From contig NZ_RKMH01000001.1 in NCBI RefSeq assembly GCF_003797185.1, positions 62,001 through 126,000 of the forward strand: a stretch of 64,000 nucleotides of DNA. Reading direction: 5' to 3'. Origin of the DNA: Gordonia oryzae (GTDB lineage Bacteria > Actinomycetota > Actinomycetes > Mycobacteriales > Mycobacteriaceae). The position numbers and the translations under genes are program-made. The notes under the pieces were generated by a model. The model was not told the DNA's origin and did no database searches. It saw only the letters and a program-made list of their open reading frames with translations. The stretch's first letter is position 1; each line of letters opens with the position of its first letter. Positions 45,157 to 54,334 of the stretch are shown piece after piece.

Positions 45157-45761
45157 CTGGTGGTCCTCTTCTCGGCGAGAGTTCGGTACAGGGTGGCGCG
45201 GCTGACCCCGAGGGTCGTGGCAATCATCGGAACGGGATTCCCGTTGTCCCGCATGCGTTGTGCAAGTTCGACCTGGTCGTCGGTCAGCACCCGGGGGCGT
45301 CCGAGCGGGGAGCTGCCGCTGTGTCCGGACGGCCGGGGTGGGGTCCGTTGGCGGGTCCGGGCGGCCTCGTCGTTCACCACGGCCAGCGAGGCGAGGACGC
45401 CGACGAGCGTCGCTCCGACGTCGTCGTCGGTACGCAATCGCTCGCGAATCGAGCGGACACCGATACCGCGGTCGTCGAGTGTGCGCACGGTCGCGAGTAA
45501 TTCGGCAGTGCTGCGTCCGAGTCGGTCCATCCCGACAACCACGATGGTGTCACCGGGGCGGGCGTAGCCGAGCAGCGCGTCGAGCCCCGGGCGGTGTGCG
45601 GTGGGGGAGTCGTGGCGCGAATGGTCGGAGTACACGCGCTCCGGACTGACGCCGTTGTCGATGAGCAGATCGATCTGCTCATCGAGTGCAGGGGAGTCCG
45701 AACTCTCCCGCGCGTAACCGAGGAGCATCCCGGGGTGCGCTCCCGGATCGGTGGTGGGCAT
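45153..45761 (-). CDS. Serine-family resolvase/invertase
   Basis: A 202-residue site-specific recombinase starting at the ATG at 45761. The N-terminal catalytic domain begins MLLGYARESSDSPALDEQID, where a Ser in ESS occupies the nucleophile position; canonical proteins have YARVSTxDQ. VVVGMDRLGRSTAELLATV and VRSIRERLRTDDDVGATLVG carry the conserved Arg residues. A linker leads to a C-terminal helix-turn-helix of Hin type (LTDDQVELAQRMRDNGNPVP, IATTLGVSRATLYRTL). A cluster of TGAGAC-like motifs just upstream is a candidate res site. Confidence 0.85.
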   Translation of the reverse strand: MPTTDPGAHPGMLLGYARESSDSPALDEQIDLLIDNGVSPERVYSDHSRHDSPTAHRPGLDALLGYARPGDTIVVVGMDRLGRSTAELLATVRTLDDRGIGVRSIRERLRTDDDVGATLVGVLASLAVVNDEAARTRQRTPPRPSGHSGSSPLGRPRVLTDDQVELAQRMRDNGNPVPMIATTLGVSRATLYRTLAEKRTTR

Positions 45762-45772
45762 GCCGACGAGGG

Positions 45773-45951
45773 TATCTCAAAAGTATTGCTACTGAGATGA
45801 GGCGCGCGGTGAGATATGAGACTGCCTCAGCCGATGGCAGCTGTCTGTTGGACAAATTTCGTCCAAACGAAGGATTTCGAGGTCACGGGACCGTGCCGAA
45901 GGCCCAACCGGTTATGAGACGAGCAAGATTCGAGACGCAGATTTATGAGAC
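45773..45951. other. Candidate res site for the serine resolvase
   Basis: Immediately upstream of the resolvase, ATCTCA (45774-45779) and TGAGAT (45793-45798) form an inverted pair about a 13-base AT-richer centre, like a crossover subsite. Further TGAGA(T/C) elements lie at 45810-45815, 45816-45822, 45913-45920 and 45944-45951, with GAGAC at 45932-45936. The last two TATGAGAC copies are 31 bases apart. Several subsites beside the recombinase gene is the usual res layout. The final bases overlap the mutarotase 3' end. Confidence 0.5.
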
Positions 45952-46830
45952 GGGCGCGACGGAGATTGTCTGCCACATGGAGTGGGTGGCACCAGCGTCA
46001 ATCTGGATGACATCAGGACCGGCATTGGCTATCTCGACACACACGAACTCGCGCCAGTGTGGACCGACGTCGGCCATGCCCTGGGCGACCTCCGCGCCGG
46101 GATTCCAGACGACCGCCGTGCGCGCCTGGCGTCCCTGGATCTCGATCACCCGATCGAAGCCGGGGTCGATGATCCGGTAGGTGCCGCCCGCGCCCGGGTA
46201 CAGTCGGTCGCTGCGTGCGGGGGAATCCGGCAACGTCCATTCGCCGTGCTGCGGATGGATCGCGCCGCCGTCGAACTTGTCGGCATAGGTCAGCCCGGCC
46301 AACCCCTCGACGCGGACATCAGCGACGTCGGAGACGCGAAAGTAGTTGTGCAGCGCCTCGGTGAGCCGCGCAGTCGTCGCACCCGGGTTGTGGGTGTGGA
46401 TGCCCTGCTCCAACGTTGCGCCGACCCGCACGGTCATCGACAGGCGCAGGCCGAGGTGATCGAGTCCTTCGGGCGCCAGCGAGACCTCGACCTCGCCGGT
46501 CTCGGCGACCACGGATCCGGTGATCGCCCATCGTGCGGTGCGCGCGTAACCGTGCGAGGGAACGTCGCCGGTCTGGCCCTCGCGTGCGAAATACGGCCAG
46601 CAGACCGGGATTCCGCCGCGGATGGGCGTCGGCAGATCGGCCAACACCGGGGACACCCACACCACGTCGTGGCCCGTTCCGACGGGGCGGAACGACAGCA
46701 CCTGCCCGCCGAACACCGAAATCGCCGCCCGCGCGTTCGGCGTCTCAATGAGGTGGGCGTCGAGCCCGTGAACAGTGCCCGGACGGATCTGCCGGGAACG
46801 GTGGGAGGAACTCTCGCCCGATTCGGTCAC
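45943..46830 (-). CDS. D-hexose-6-phosphate mutarotase (YeaD/aldose-1-epimerase-like)
   Basis: A 295-residue protein from the GTG at 46830 (VTESGESSSHRS); an ATG at 46848 adds six residues. Conserved patterns are AAISVFGGQVLSFRPVG, VWVSPVLADLPTPIRGGIPV, CWPYFAREGQTGDVPSHGYA with the catalytic His, and ALHNYFRVSDVADVRVEGL. The last third contains TAVVWNPGAEVAQGMADVGP. The enzyme interconverts alpha and beta glucose-6-phosphate. Its 3' end touches the candidate res site. Confidence 0.88.
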   Translation of the reverse strand: MTESGESSSHRSRQIRPGTVHGLDAHLIETPNARAAISVFGGQVLSFRPVGTGHDVVWVSPVLADLPTPIRGGIPVCWPYFAREGQTGDVPSHGYARTARWAITGSVVAETGEVEVSLAPEGLDHLGLRLSMTVRVGATLEQGIHTHNPGATTARLTEALHNYFRVSDVADVRVEGLAGLTYADKFDGGAIHPQHGEWTLPDSPARSDRLYPGAGGTYRIIDPGFDRVIEIQGRQARTAVVWNPGAEVAQGMADVGPHWREFVCVEIANAGPDVIQIDAGATHSMWQTISVAPVS

Positions 46831-46905
46831 CGGACCAGCGTGACACATCGTGACGATCCATCGACCGATGTGGCCGACGCCGGCCTACCGGGCACTGTCA
46901 CACCG

Positions 46906-47297
46906 GAGGGCTGCGCGCTGCCGGTGACCGGTCGTCGTTCTGAACCAGCAGACGACGTGGCCGTCGGCGCCGCGCATGACGGCTTTGCCAGTTCACTCCA
47001 GGGTTGGTTGCTGGCGGGTCGATCACTCGATCGCCTTGCGTGTTCCACGCTGCCACGGTGGCGTGGAGGTCGTCGATCGCGAAGGTGATCGCTGCCGCAG
47101 TCATCACCACGCTCCACCGGATCCTGGTGCAGCATCACCGGGAGAGTCCCCGGGAGTGGAGGACGCGACGAAGTCGGTGGTGCCGGTGGAGGACGCGACG
47201 AAGTCGGTGGTGCCGGTCATCGACCGCCCGCAACGTGTCGCGGTAGAAACGCAGGGCATGGACGAACTTGGTGGTGGACACCACTATGCAACCCATC
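46906..47297 (-). pseudogene. Decayed VOC/glyoxalase-superfamily gene
   Basis: On the minus strand the pieces read MGCIVVSTTKFVHALRFYRD (near 47297), AAITFAIDDLHATVAAWNTQ (near 47090-47010) and KAVMRGADGHVVCWF in a shifted frame (near 46985). Together they match a small VOC-fold protein. A frameshift near 46985 and a 30-bp tandem duplication (47156-47215) disrupt it. This explains most of the gap between the mutarotase and carboxylesterase genes. Confidence 0.65.
47156..47215. repeat. 30-bp tandem duplication
   Basis: Two exact copies, 47156-47185 and 47186-47215, both beginning GTGGAGGACGCGACGAAGTC, lie inside the decayed VOC gene. Confidence 0.85.
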
Positions 47298-47418
47298 TGG
47301 CAAGGGCTGGACGCCGGTGATGTTGCCGCTACGGAGAGGACACTTCAGGTGATTGCCGCGCGGAGCAGGGCGCTCCTGGACTGACCGGCACTTGCCGAGA
47401 TCCGGAGGGCTCCCCGCG

Positions 47419-48900
47419 ATGTCCGCCGATTTCACGGGTCACGGCGTAGCGTCGGCGGGTATGACCCGCGTTGATGTTCACGCCCCCGTCGTCTCGATCG
47501 CCGGCGGCGCAGTCTCCGGCAGCACTACCGATGGGATCTCGGCATTCCTCGGAATCCCTTACGCCGCACCTCCGGTCGGGCCCGATGCGTTTGCCGCACC
47601 CAAGCCTCCGCCATCGTGGGACGGCGTTCGGGACGCCACCGCCTACGGCCCGACCGCACCGCAGGCGCCGTATCCCGCACCGATCGCTGCACTTCTCGAC
47701 AACGTCATCGTCGACGGCGAGGACTACCTGAATCTCAACGTCTGGACCCCGGACCCGGGCGGCGCCGGACTGCCGGTGATGGTGTGGATCCACGGGGGCG
47801 CATTCACCCGTGGTTCTAATCGGATCACGATGTACGCCGGGGACACCTTCGCCCGCGACGGCGTCGTCTGCGTCGGAATCAACTACCGGCTCGGCACACC
47901 GGGATTCGCCTCGGTCGCCGGCGCTCCGGAGAACCGCGGACTGCTCGATCAGATCGCCGCATTGCGGTGGGTACGCGAGAACATCTCCGCTTTCGGCGGC
48001 GACCCCGACACCATCACCGTCTTCGGCGAGTCCGCCGGTGCCATGAGTGTCGCCTCGCTTCTGTCCTCGCCGCGGGCGGACGGATTGTTCGGGCGGGCGA
48101 TCATGGAGAGCGGCAACGGCAATGCGGTCGCCGATCCCGCCGATGCGCGTAAGGTCACCGACCGACTTGCGGCGCTGCTGCGCGTGGATGCCACTGCCGA
48201 TGCGCTCGGTCAGGTCTCCGGCGACGAACTATTGAAAGCGCAGACCAGGGTCGCACTCGAACTCATGCTGGCCCCCGATCCGCAGGTCTGGGGTGAGTCG
48301 ACCGTGAAGGTTGGCCTCGGCATCATGTCGCAGTTCCCGGTGATCGACGGCGACGTGGTCACCGCCCGGCCGGTCGACGCCATCGCGGCGGGCGCCGGAG
48401 CCTCGGTACCGCTGCTCGCCGGCTGGAATGCCGACGAGTTCCGATTCTTCATGGTGGCCACCGGTGGGGCGTCGGCGGTCACGGAGGAGGGGGCGGCGGT
48501 GATGCTCGGCTCGACCGACGGTGGCGCCGAGTTCCTGCGGAGCCGCCTCGATGCGGGCGTCAGCCCCGGCGACGCGTTGAGTGAGGCCCTGAGCCGCGCC
48601 GCGTTCTCGGGCCCGACCACCACTCTCGCCGAGGTGCGTAGCGGTGCTCGGGGAGAGCCCGCCTCCACCCATCTTTACGAGTTCGGATACGAGAGCCCGC
48701 AGGGCGACATCCGCGCCGGGCATGCGGTCGAGATCCCATTCGTCTTCGACCACCTCGACCAGGCGCACGCACTCGTGGGACCCGAACCCGACCAGCGGAT
48801 CGCCGACGACATGCACGCCGCGTGGGTACGGTTCGCCACCTCGGGCGATCCCGGATGGTCCCCGTACGCCGAGGGCGACGAGATCCGTCGATTCGACTGA
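47419..48900 (+). CDS. Type B carboxylesterase
   Basis: A 493-residue serine hydrolase. The ATG at 47419 has GGAGGG nine bases upstream; ATG 47461 (MTRVDVHAPVV) is an alternative closer to the conserved start. The fold shows AFLGIPYAAPPVGPDAFAAP, the oxyanion loop VMVWIHGGAFTRGSN and the nucleophile elbow ITVFGESAGAMSVASLLSSP. The acid region is LLAGWNADEFRFFM, and the catalytic His is probably in GHAVEIPFVFDHLDQAH. No signal peptide is seen, so it is probably cytoplasmic, hydrolysing carboxylic esters. Confidence 0.92.
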   Translation: MSADFTGHGVASAGMTRVDVHAPVVSIAGGAVSGSTTDGISAFLGIPYAAPPVGPDAFAAPKPPPSWDGVRDATAYGPTAPQAPYPAPIAALLDNVIVDGEDYLNLNVWTPDPGGAGLPVMVWIHGGAFTRGSNRITMYAGDTFARDGVVCVGINYRLGTPGFASVAGAPENRGLLDQIAALRWVRENISAFGGDPDTITVFGESAGAMSVASLLSSPRADGLFGRAIMESGNGNAVADPADARKVTDRLAALLRVDATADALGQVSGDELLKAQTRVALELMLAPDPQVWGESTVKVGLGIMSQFPVIDGDVVTARPVDAIAAGAGASVPLLAGWNADEFRFFMVATGGASAVTEEGAAVMLGSTDGGAEFLRSRLDAGVSPGDALSEALSRAAFSGPTTTLAEVRSGARGEPASTHLYEFGYESPQGDIRAGHAVEIPFVFDHLDQAHALVGPEPDQRIADDMHAAWVRFATSGDPGWSPYAEGDEIRRFD

Positions 48901-48977
48901 CCACGTAACCCGCCGACGTCGGCGTGTCCGGGCCCGCAGTCCTCTGATCGGCCCAGGATCGTCGTACGGTGTTAACC

Positions 48978-50510
48978 ATGCCGAGCAGCACGACCCTCGT
49001 CGGGCGGCAACCCCGCACCGTCGGGTGGGGACTGGTTGGTCTTGCCGCGATTGCGGCCATTACGGTGTTCGCCTGGCAGATCACCGTCATCCCGATGCAC
49101 AACCCGTTCTATGGCTTGTTACACAACGGCGTGGACCTGCGGGTCTATCGCGCCGGCGGCCACACCGTCCTCACCGCGGCGCCGCTGTATCACCACTCGC
49201 TGATCGCCGATCTGGACTTCACCTATCCACCGTTTGCCGCGGTGCTCTTCGCCCCACTGTCCCTCGTTGGATTCGCTGGAGCAGCACTGTTGTGGTGGGC
49301 GGCAATTGGCGTCGTGCTGGTGATCACCGTACTCCTGGGATTCCGCAGTCTCGGCTACCGTGCCGACGCGCGACTGTGGACGTTGTCGGTGCTGTTGGCT
49401 ATCGCGGTCACCGCACTCGAGCCGGTCCGCACGACGATCTGGCTCGGCCAGATCAACGTGTTCTTGATGTTCCTGATCCTCGCCGACCTCGTCTTCTGTG
49501 ACCTGAACCGGCCGCACTTTCGCGTCCGGGGCTTTTGGGTCGGCATCGCCGCGGGGATCAAGCTCACCCCCGGATTCTTCGTTCTCTACCTGCTCGCTCT
49601 GCGTCGCTGGCGCGCCGCGATCGGGGTGGTCGCGGGCTTCGCGGTGACCGTCGCGGTTGCCTTCGTGGTCATTCCGGGCGACTCCGGCGACTACTGGACC
49701 ACCTACCTCGGATCGGCCGACCGAGTCGGTCGCGTCGATTCACCGGCCAACCAGTCGATCAACGGCCTCATCTCGCAGTTGCTCGCCTACTTCGGTGCGA
49801 CGCACTTCCGTCACCCTTATATCGACGGCGGAACCGTGTTCGAAGCACCCACGTGGGTGTGGGTCCCGGTCGCCGCGATCGTCGTGGTGGCCGGGCTGTG
49901 CGCAGCGGTCATCGCCTATCGCCGCGGCTGGCGGTTGTTGTCGGTGACCATCACTGGCATGACCGCGGCGGCGGCATCGCCGTTCTCGTGGGGCCACCAC
50001 TGGGTGTGGTTCGTACCGTTGCTGATCGTCGCGATCGACGTGGCCTACCGCGGCACGCTCGCCGACCGCCGACGCCTGTGGTGGTGGGTTCTGCCGGTCG
50101 CGCTGGTACTCGCCACGTTCGCCTGGTCGTACAACTGGTGGACCAGCGGGCGCTATCAGAGTTCCGATCACGCCATCGCGATCGGCGTGTTCATGATGCC
50201 GCGCTGGCCGAATGCGCACTGGTATGACGGTGCGGCCGTCGTCTTCTACTCCGGTGCGTACGTCGCGGTGCTACTCGTCACCATTGCGGTGACGCTTGTC
50301 GTCGGGTGCTCCCGACGCTCGGTATCCGATGAACCCGACGTCGATGGGTATTCTGGCGGCACGCCGGACGACGAATCCGGCGATCACGCGGATCGAACCG
50401 ACAACCGGGATCGACCACAGCAGGACGGGGGTGGACAGTGCGGGCGTGGGAACGACTTCGCATCTGGGGACGGCAGCGCCGCTACCTCGTCCGGCGCGAC
50501 CCCCGATTGA
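48978..50510 (+). CDS. GT87-type alpha-(1->2)-mannosyltransferase-like membrane protein
   Basis: A 510-residue protein starting at the ATG at 48978. About ten membrane segments extend to residue 440. The GVDLRVYRAGGHTVLTAAPL region carries the Asp expected near the membrane face, and LDFTYPPFAAVLFAPLSL and SFSWGHHWVWFVPLLIV-type motifs (here SPFSWGHHWVWFVPLL) are typical of DUF2029/GT87 mannosyltransferases in mycolata. It probably adds mannose from polyprenyl-phosphomannose to lipomannan-type glycans; the acceptor is not predictable. The last ~65 residues are a polar tail that overlaps the next gene by 73 bases. Confidence 0.83.
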   Translation: MPSSTTLVGRQPRTVGWGLVGLAAIAAITVFAWQITVIPMHNPFYGLLHNGVDLRVYRAGGHTVLTAAPLYHHSLIADLDFTYPPFAAVLFAPLSLVGFAGAALLWWAAIGVVLVITVLLGFRSLGYRADARLWTLSVLLAIAVTALEPVRTTIWLGQINVFLMFLILADLVFCDLNRPHFRVRGFWVGIAAGIKLTPGFFVLYLLALRRWRAAIGVVAGFAVTVAVAFVVIPGDSGDYWTTYLGSADRVGRVDSPANQSINGLISQLLAYFGATHFRHPYIDGGTVFEAPTWVWVPVAAIVVVAGLCAAVIAYRRGWRLLSVTITGMTAAAASPFSWGHHWVWFVPLLIVAIDVAYRGTLADRRRLWWWVLPVALVLATFAWSYNWWTSGRYQSSDHAIAIGVFMMPRWPNAHWYDGAAVVFYSGAYVAVLLVTIAVTLVVGCSRRSVSDEPDVDGYSGGTPDDESGDHADRTDNRDRPQQDGGGQCGRGNDFASGDGSAATSSGATPD

Positions 50511-50851
50511 ATCTGACCTACCGGATCGGTGTCGGCGTTCTCGGTGCGATCGTTCTGGCCGGTGGCATCCTCGCGATCCCGTACCCCGGACCCGGTTGGC
50601 TCATCGTCTTCCTCGGTCTGGGCATCCTCGCATCGGAGTTCGAGTGGGCGCACCGGCTGCTGCGCTTCGCCCGCGCGCGTTACGACGCGTGGCTGGAGTG
50701 GATGAAACGCCGGCACTGGTCGGTGCAGGCGATGTTCGGGCTGGCCACCTGTGTGGTGGTGCTGGCCTCACTGTGGTTACTCGGCGTGTTCGGAACGGTC
50801 GCGGGATGGTTCGACGTCCACGCCGACTGGGTCCAGAGCCCGATCCTGTGA
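50438..50851 (+). CDS. PGPGW (TIGR02611-type) transmembrane protein
   Basis: A 137-residue protein from the GTG at 50438, with GGGGGTGG upstream. ILAIPYPGPGWLIVFLGLGI contains the family PGPGW motif. Three hydrophobic segments are seen at about residues 29-49, 50-66 and 97-118. Its start lies inside the 3' end of the mannosyltransferase gene. Function is unknown. Confidence 0.82.
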   Translation: MRAWERLRIWGRQRRYLVRRDPRLNLTYRIGVGVLGAIVLAGGILAIPYPGPGWLIVFLGLGILASEFEWAHRLLRFARARYDAWLEWMKRRHWSVQAMFGLATCVVVLASLWLLGVFGTVAGWFDVHADWVQSPIL

Positions 50852-50919
50852 CGCGGGCCCATCCTCCGGCATGTCCGAGTACCCGGCGCGGATACGATCG
50901 ACCACGAAATCGAAAATTC

Positions 50920-50944
50920 GGCGGCACCGGTGACCGGTGCCGCC
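50920..50944 (+). other. Perfect hairpin in the thrS leader
   Basis: GGCGGCACCGG (50920-50930) and CCGGTGCCGCC (50934-50944) pair perfectly around a 3-base loop, 22 bases before the thrS start and beside its GAGGAG ribosome site. It may end the previous transcript, or regulate thrS translation. Confidence 0.6.
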
Positions 50945-50966
50945 ACATGTGTGAGGAGCGTTCGCC

Positions 50967-53036
50967 GTGCCCGACGATCTCAAGGTGAGTCACCCAGCCA
51001 CGATCCGTGTGCCTGCTGGGACCACCGCGGGCACCGCACTGCGTGAGCACGATCTGCCCAACAAGGGGCCGCAGGCGATCGTCGTCGTCCGCGACGGGGC
51101 CGGCGGACTGCGCGATCTGTCCTGGACCCCGGAAATCGACACCGACGTCGAGCCCGTCGCCGCCGACACCGAGGCCGGGCGCAGCGTGATCCGGCACTCG
51201 ACCGCCCACGTCCTCGCCCAGGCCGTCCAGGAATTGTTCCCCGACGCCAAGCTCGGCATCGGCCCGCCCATCAAGGACGGGTTCTACTACGACTTCGATG
51301 TCGCCGAGCCGTTTACCCCCGAGGATCTCGCCGCGCTCGAGAAGAAGATGAAGCAGATCATCAAGTCGGGCCAACGATTTTCGCGTCGGGTCTATGCCTC
51401 CACGGACGAGGCCCGGGGCGAACTGGCGAACGAGCCGTTCAAGCTCGAACTCATCGACGACAAGGGCGCGGCGGCAGACAGTGAGGTGATGGAGGTCGGC
51501 GGAGCCGAACTCACCGCCTACGACAACCTCAATCCCCGTACCGGAGAACGCATCTGGTGCGACCTGTGCCGTGGTCCGCACGTGCCGACCACCAAGTACA
51601 TCGCGGCGTTCAAGCTCACCCGCAGCTCGGCGGCCTACTGGCGCGGCGATCAGGACAACGCCGACCTGCAGCGCATCTACGGCACTGCCTGGGAATCGAC
51701 GGAGGCGCAGGACGCGTACCTGGAGTTGCTCGCGGAGGCCGAGAAGCGCGATCACCGCAAACTCGGCGCCGAACTCGACCTGTTCAGCTTCCCCGACGAA
51801 CTCGGTTCCGGGCTGCCCGTCTTCCACCCCAAGGGTGGGATCATCCGCAAGGAACTTGAGGACTACTCACGCAAGCGCCACACCGAAGAGGGCTACGAGT
51901 TCGTCAACACCCCGCACATCACCAAATCCCATCTCTATGAGGTGTCCGGACACCTCGAGTGGTATGCCGACGGCATGTTTCCGCCGATGCAACTCGACGC
52001 GGAGTTCAACGACGACGGCACGGTGCGCAAACCGGCGCAGGACTACTACCTCAAGCCGATGAACTGCCCGATGCACAACCTGATCTTCCGGTCCCGGGGC
52101 CGGTCCTACCGTGAATTGCCGTTGCGGCTCTTCGAATTCGGCTCGGTCTACCGATACGAGAAGTCCGGCGTCGTGCACGGACTCACCCGCGTGCGCGGTA
52201 TGACGCAGGACGATGCGCACATCTACTGCACGCGTGAGCAGATGCGCGATGAACTACGGTCGCTGCTGACCTTCGTCCTGGACCTCTTGGCCGACTACGG
52301 GCTTGACGACTACTACCTCGAGCTCTCGACCAAGGACCCCAAGAAGTACGTGGGCGACGACGAATCCTGGGAGATCGCGACCAACACCCTCGCCGAGGTG
52401 GCGCGCGAGTCCGGCCTGGACCTCGTACCCGACCCGGGCGGCGCCGCGTTCTACGGCCCGAAGATCTCGGTACAGGTCAAGGACGCGCTGGGGCGCAACT
52501 GGCAGATGTCGACCATTCAGCTCGACTTCAACCAGCCCGCCCGGTTCGACCTCGAATTCACCGGCGGTGACGGCGCCAAACACCAGCCTGTGATGATCCA
52601 CCGTGCGTTGTTCGGCTCGATCGAACGCTTCTTCGGCGTACTCACCGAGCACTACGCGGGTGCGTTCCCGGCGTGGTTGTCACCGGTACAGGTGGTCGGC
52701 ATCCCGGTAGCCGAGACATTCGTCCCCCATCTCCAGGGCGTCGTCGACGCTCTCAAGAAACGCGGAATCCGCGCGGAGGTCGACTATTCTGACGACCGCA
52801 TGCAGAAGAAGATCCGCACCCACACCACCGGAAAGGTGCCGTTCATGCTGCTCGCGGGCGAACGTGACGTCGCCGCAGGCGCGGTGAGCTTCCGCTTCCG
52901 CGACGGAACCCAGATCAACGGGGTACCTACGACACAGGCTGTCGAGACGATCGCCGAGTGGATCGGCGCCCGTCGCAACGATTCGCCGACCAGTGAGCTC
53001 ATCGCCGCCGGGGCGGGTGGGGGCCACGATGGCTGA
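50967..53036 (+). CDS. thrS: Threonyl-tRNA synthetase
   Basis: A 689-residue class II synthetase charging tRNA-Thr. The GTG at 50967 has GAGGAG upstream. A TGS domain occupies about residues 1-65, followed by the editing domain ([31 protein letters not shown]). The catalytic core shows [20 protein letters not shown] with the zinc Cys/His ligands, motif 2 [20 protein letters not shown] and motif 3 [20 protein letters not shown]. The anticodon-binding domain starts [19 protein letters not shown]. The last codons overlap the HIT gene start (ATGGCTGA). Confidence 0.97.
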   Translation: MPDDLKVSHPATIRVPAGTTAGTALREHDLPNKGPQAIVVVRDGAGGLRDLSWTPEIDTDVEPVAADTEAGRSVIRHSTAHVLAQAVQELFPDAKLGIGPPIKDGFYYDFDVAEPFTPEDLAALEKKMKQIIKSGQRFSRRVYASTDEARGELANEPFKLELIDDKGAAADSEVMEVGGAELTAYDNLNPRTGERIWCDLCRGPHVPTTKYIAAFKLTRSSAAYWRGDQDNADLQRIYGTAWESTEAQDAYLELLAEAEKRDHRKLGAELDLFSFPDELGSGLPVFHPKGGIIRKELEDYSRKRHTEEGYEFVNTPHITKSHLYEVSGHLEWYADGMFPPMQLDAEFNDDGTVRKPAQDYYLKPMNCPMHNLIFRSRGRSYRELPLRLFEFGSVYRYEKSGVVHGLTRVRGMTQDDAHIYCTREQMRDELRSLLTFVLDLLADYGLDDYYLELSTKDPKKYVGDDESWEIATNTLAEVARESGLDLVPDPGGAAFYGPKISVQVKDALGRNWQMSTIQLDFNQPARFDLEFTGGDGAKHQPVMIHRALFGSIERFFGVLTEHYAGAFPAWLSPVQVVGIPVAETFVPHLQGVVDALKKRGIRAEVDYSDDRMQKKIRTHTTGKVPFMLLAGERDVAAGAVSFRFRDGTQINGVPTTQAVETIAEWIGARRNDSPTSELIAAGAGGGHDG

Positions 53037-53619
53037 CGAGCATGGGGCCGGTGAGACGAGCGCCGGCGAGCAGATCCGGGATTGTGGTACGGGTGATCCG
53101 GATCGGTTGCAGCGGTTGTGGAGTCCGCACCGGATGACCTACATCACCGCCGACCCGCCCGCGACCGCATCCACCGGACATCCCTTCCTTGACATCCCGA
53201 CCATGACCGACGAGGACGGGTTGATCGTCGCCCGCGGGGAGCACGTGTACGCGGTGCTCAATCTGTACCCGTACAACCCCGGCCACACGATGGTCGTGCC
53301 GTATCGCCAGGTCGCCGATCTGGAGGCGTTGATGCCTGGGGAGTCGGCCGAGCTGATGGCCTTCACTCAGCGGATGATCCGCACCATCAAGTCGGTCTCG
53401 AATCCCAACGCGTTCAACGTCGGTTTGAACCTCGGTTACGCAGCGGGGGGATCGTTGGCCGAACACCTGCACCAGCACATCGTTCCGCGCTGGGTCGGTG
53501 ACGCGAACTTCATCACGGTGGTCGGCGGCGCGAAGGTGATGCCGCAGTTGTTGCGAGACACCCGTCACCTCCTCGCCCAGGCGTGGGAACAGTTCGGTGA
53601 GGGGCGGGGCGAGCGGTGA
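53029..53619 (+). CDS. HIT-domain hydrolase/phosphorylase
   Basis: A 196-residue protein from the ATG at 53029, overlapping thr[17 protein letters not shown] is followed by the HIT fold, with [20 protein letters not shown] and the catalytic [20 protein letters not shown] (HxHxH). It matches Rv2613c, a diadenosine tetraphosphate phosphorylase, better than generic HINT proteins. It leads directly into the pgsA-pimA group, so thrS to pimA probably forms one operon. Confidence 0.93.
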   Translation: MADEHGAGETSAGEQIRDCGTGDPDRLQRLWSPHRMTYITADPPATASTGHPFLDIPTMTDEDGLIVARGEHVYAVLNLYPYNPGHTMVVPYRQVADLEALMPGESAELMAFTQRMIRTIKSVSNPNAFNVGLNLGYAAGGSLAEHLHQHIVPRWVGDANFITVVGGAKVMPQLLRDTRHLLAQAWEQFGEGRGER

Positions 53620-53647
53620 ATCTCGATCGGGGAGAAGGAGCGCATCG

Positions 53648-54334
53648 GTGCTGAGCATCCGGGGCCGCGCGTCGGTATCGAAGGTGACGCTGCCCATTGG
53701 TCGCGCGTTGCTGCGCACCGGACTCACACCCGACATGATGACGTTCATCGGCACCGTGGCCTCGGTGGCCGCGGCGCTGACGCTGTTCCCGATGGGGCAG
53801 TTGTTCTGGGGCACGATGGTCATCTGGCTATTCGTGATGTTCGACATGCTCGACGGTGCGATGGCGCGTGCCCGTGGCGGTGGCACCCGGTTCGGTTCGG
53901 TGCTCGACGCGACCTGCGACCGGATCGCCGACGGCGCGATCTTTGCCGGACTGGCCTGGTGGGCCGCCTGGACTCACCCGCATCAACTGCTCGTCGTTGC
54001 CACCTTGATCTGCCTGGTGACCTCCCAGGTCATCTCGTATGCGAAGGCTCGAGCAGAAGCCGCAGGCCTCAACGGCGACGGTGGTCTGATCGAACGACCC
54101 GACCGGCTGATCATCGTGCTCGTCGGGGCCGGGTTCACCGGCCTGGGTCTGTGGTGGGCGATCCACGTCGCGATGTGGTTGCTCGCGGTCGGGTCGCTCG
54201 TCACCGTCGGTCAGCGCATGTGGTCGATCGCGGCGTCACCCGGTGCGCGCGAACTCATCCCGATGGGCGCGGCGGCCACCGATGCCGACCGGCCGGACGG
54301 GGCGGGAACCGAACCCGGCGCGGACGCGCGGTGA
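53648..54334 (+). CDS. pgsA: Phosphatidylinositol-phosphate synthase PgsA
   Basis: A 228-residue CDP-alcohol phosphotransferase from the GTG at 53648, with AAGGAG seven bases before. The signature D-x2-DG-x2-AR-x8-G-x3-D-x3-D is seen in FDMLDGAMARARGGGTRFGS continuing VLDATCDRIAD. Five to six membrane segments follow. It joins CDP-diacylglycerol to inositol-1-phosphate, the first lipid step toward PIMs, LM and LAM. It equals Rv2612c. Its stop overlaps the next gene (GTGA). Confidence 0.95.
   Translation: MLSIRGRASVSKVTLPIGRALLRTGLTPDMMTFIGTVASVAAALTLFPMGQLFWGTMVIWLFVMFDMLDGAMARARGGGTRFGSVLDATCDRIADGAIFAGLAWWAAWTHPHQLLVVATLICLVTSQVISYAKARAEAAGLNGDGGLIERPDRLIIVLVGAGFTGLGLWWAIHVAMWLLAVGSLVTVGQRMWSIAASPGARELIPMGAAATDADRPDGAGTEPGADAR

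Noticed and set aside
44893..45761. Toxin-antitoxin pair
   Set aside because: The larger gene is a clear serine resolvase and the small one has no toxin or antitoxin motif.
53959..54330. Extended N-terminus of the PIM acyltransferase
   Set aside because: The open frame runs back into pgsA in another frame; the GTG at 54331 with a 4-base overlap fits the family length.
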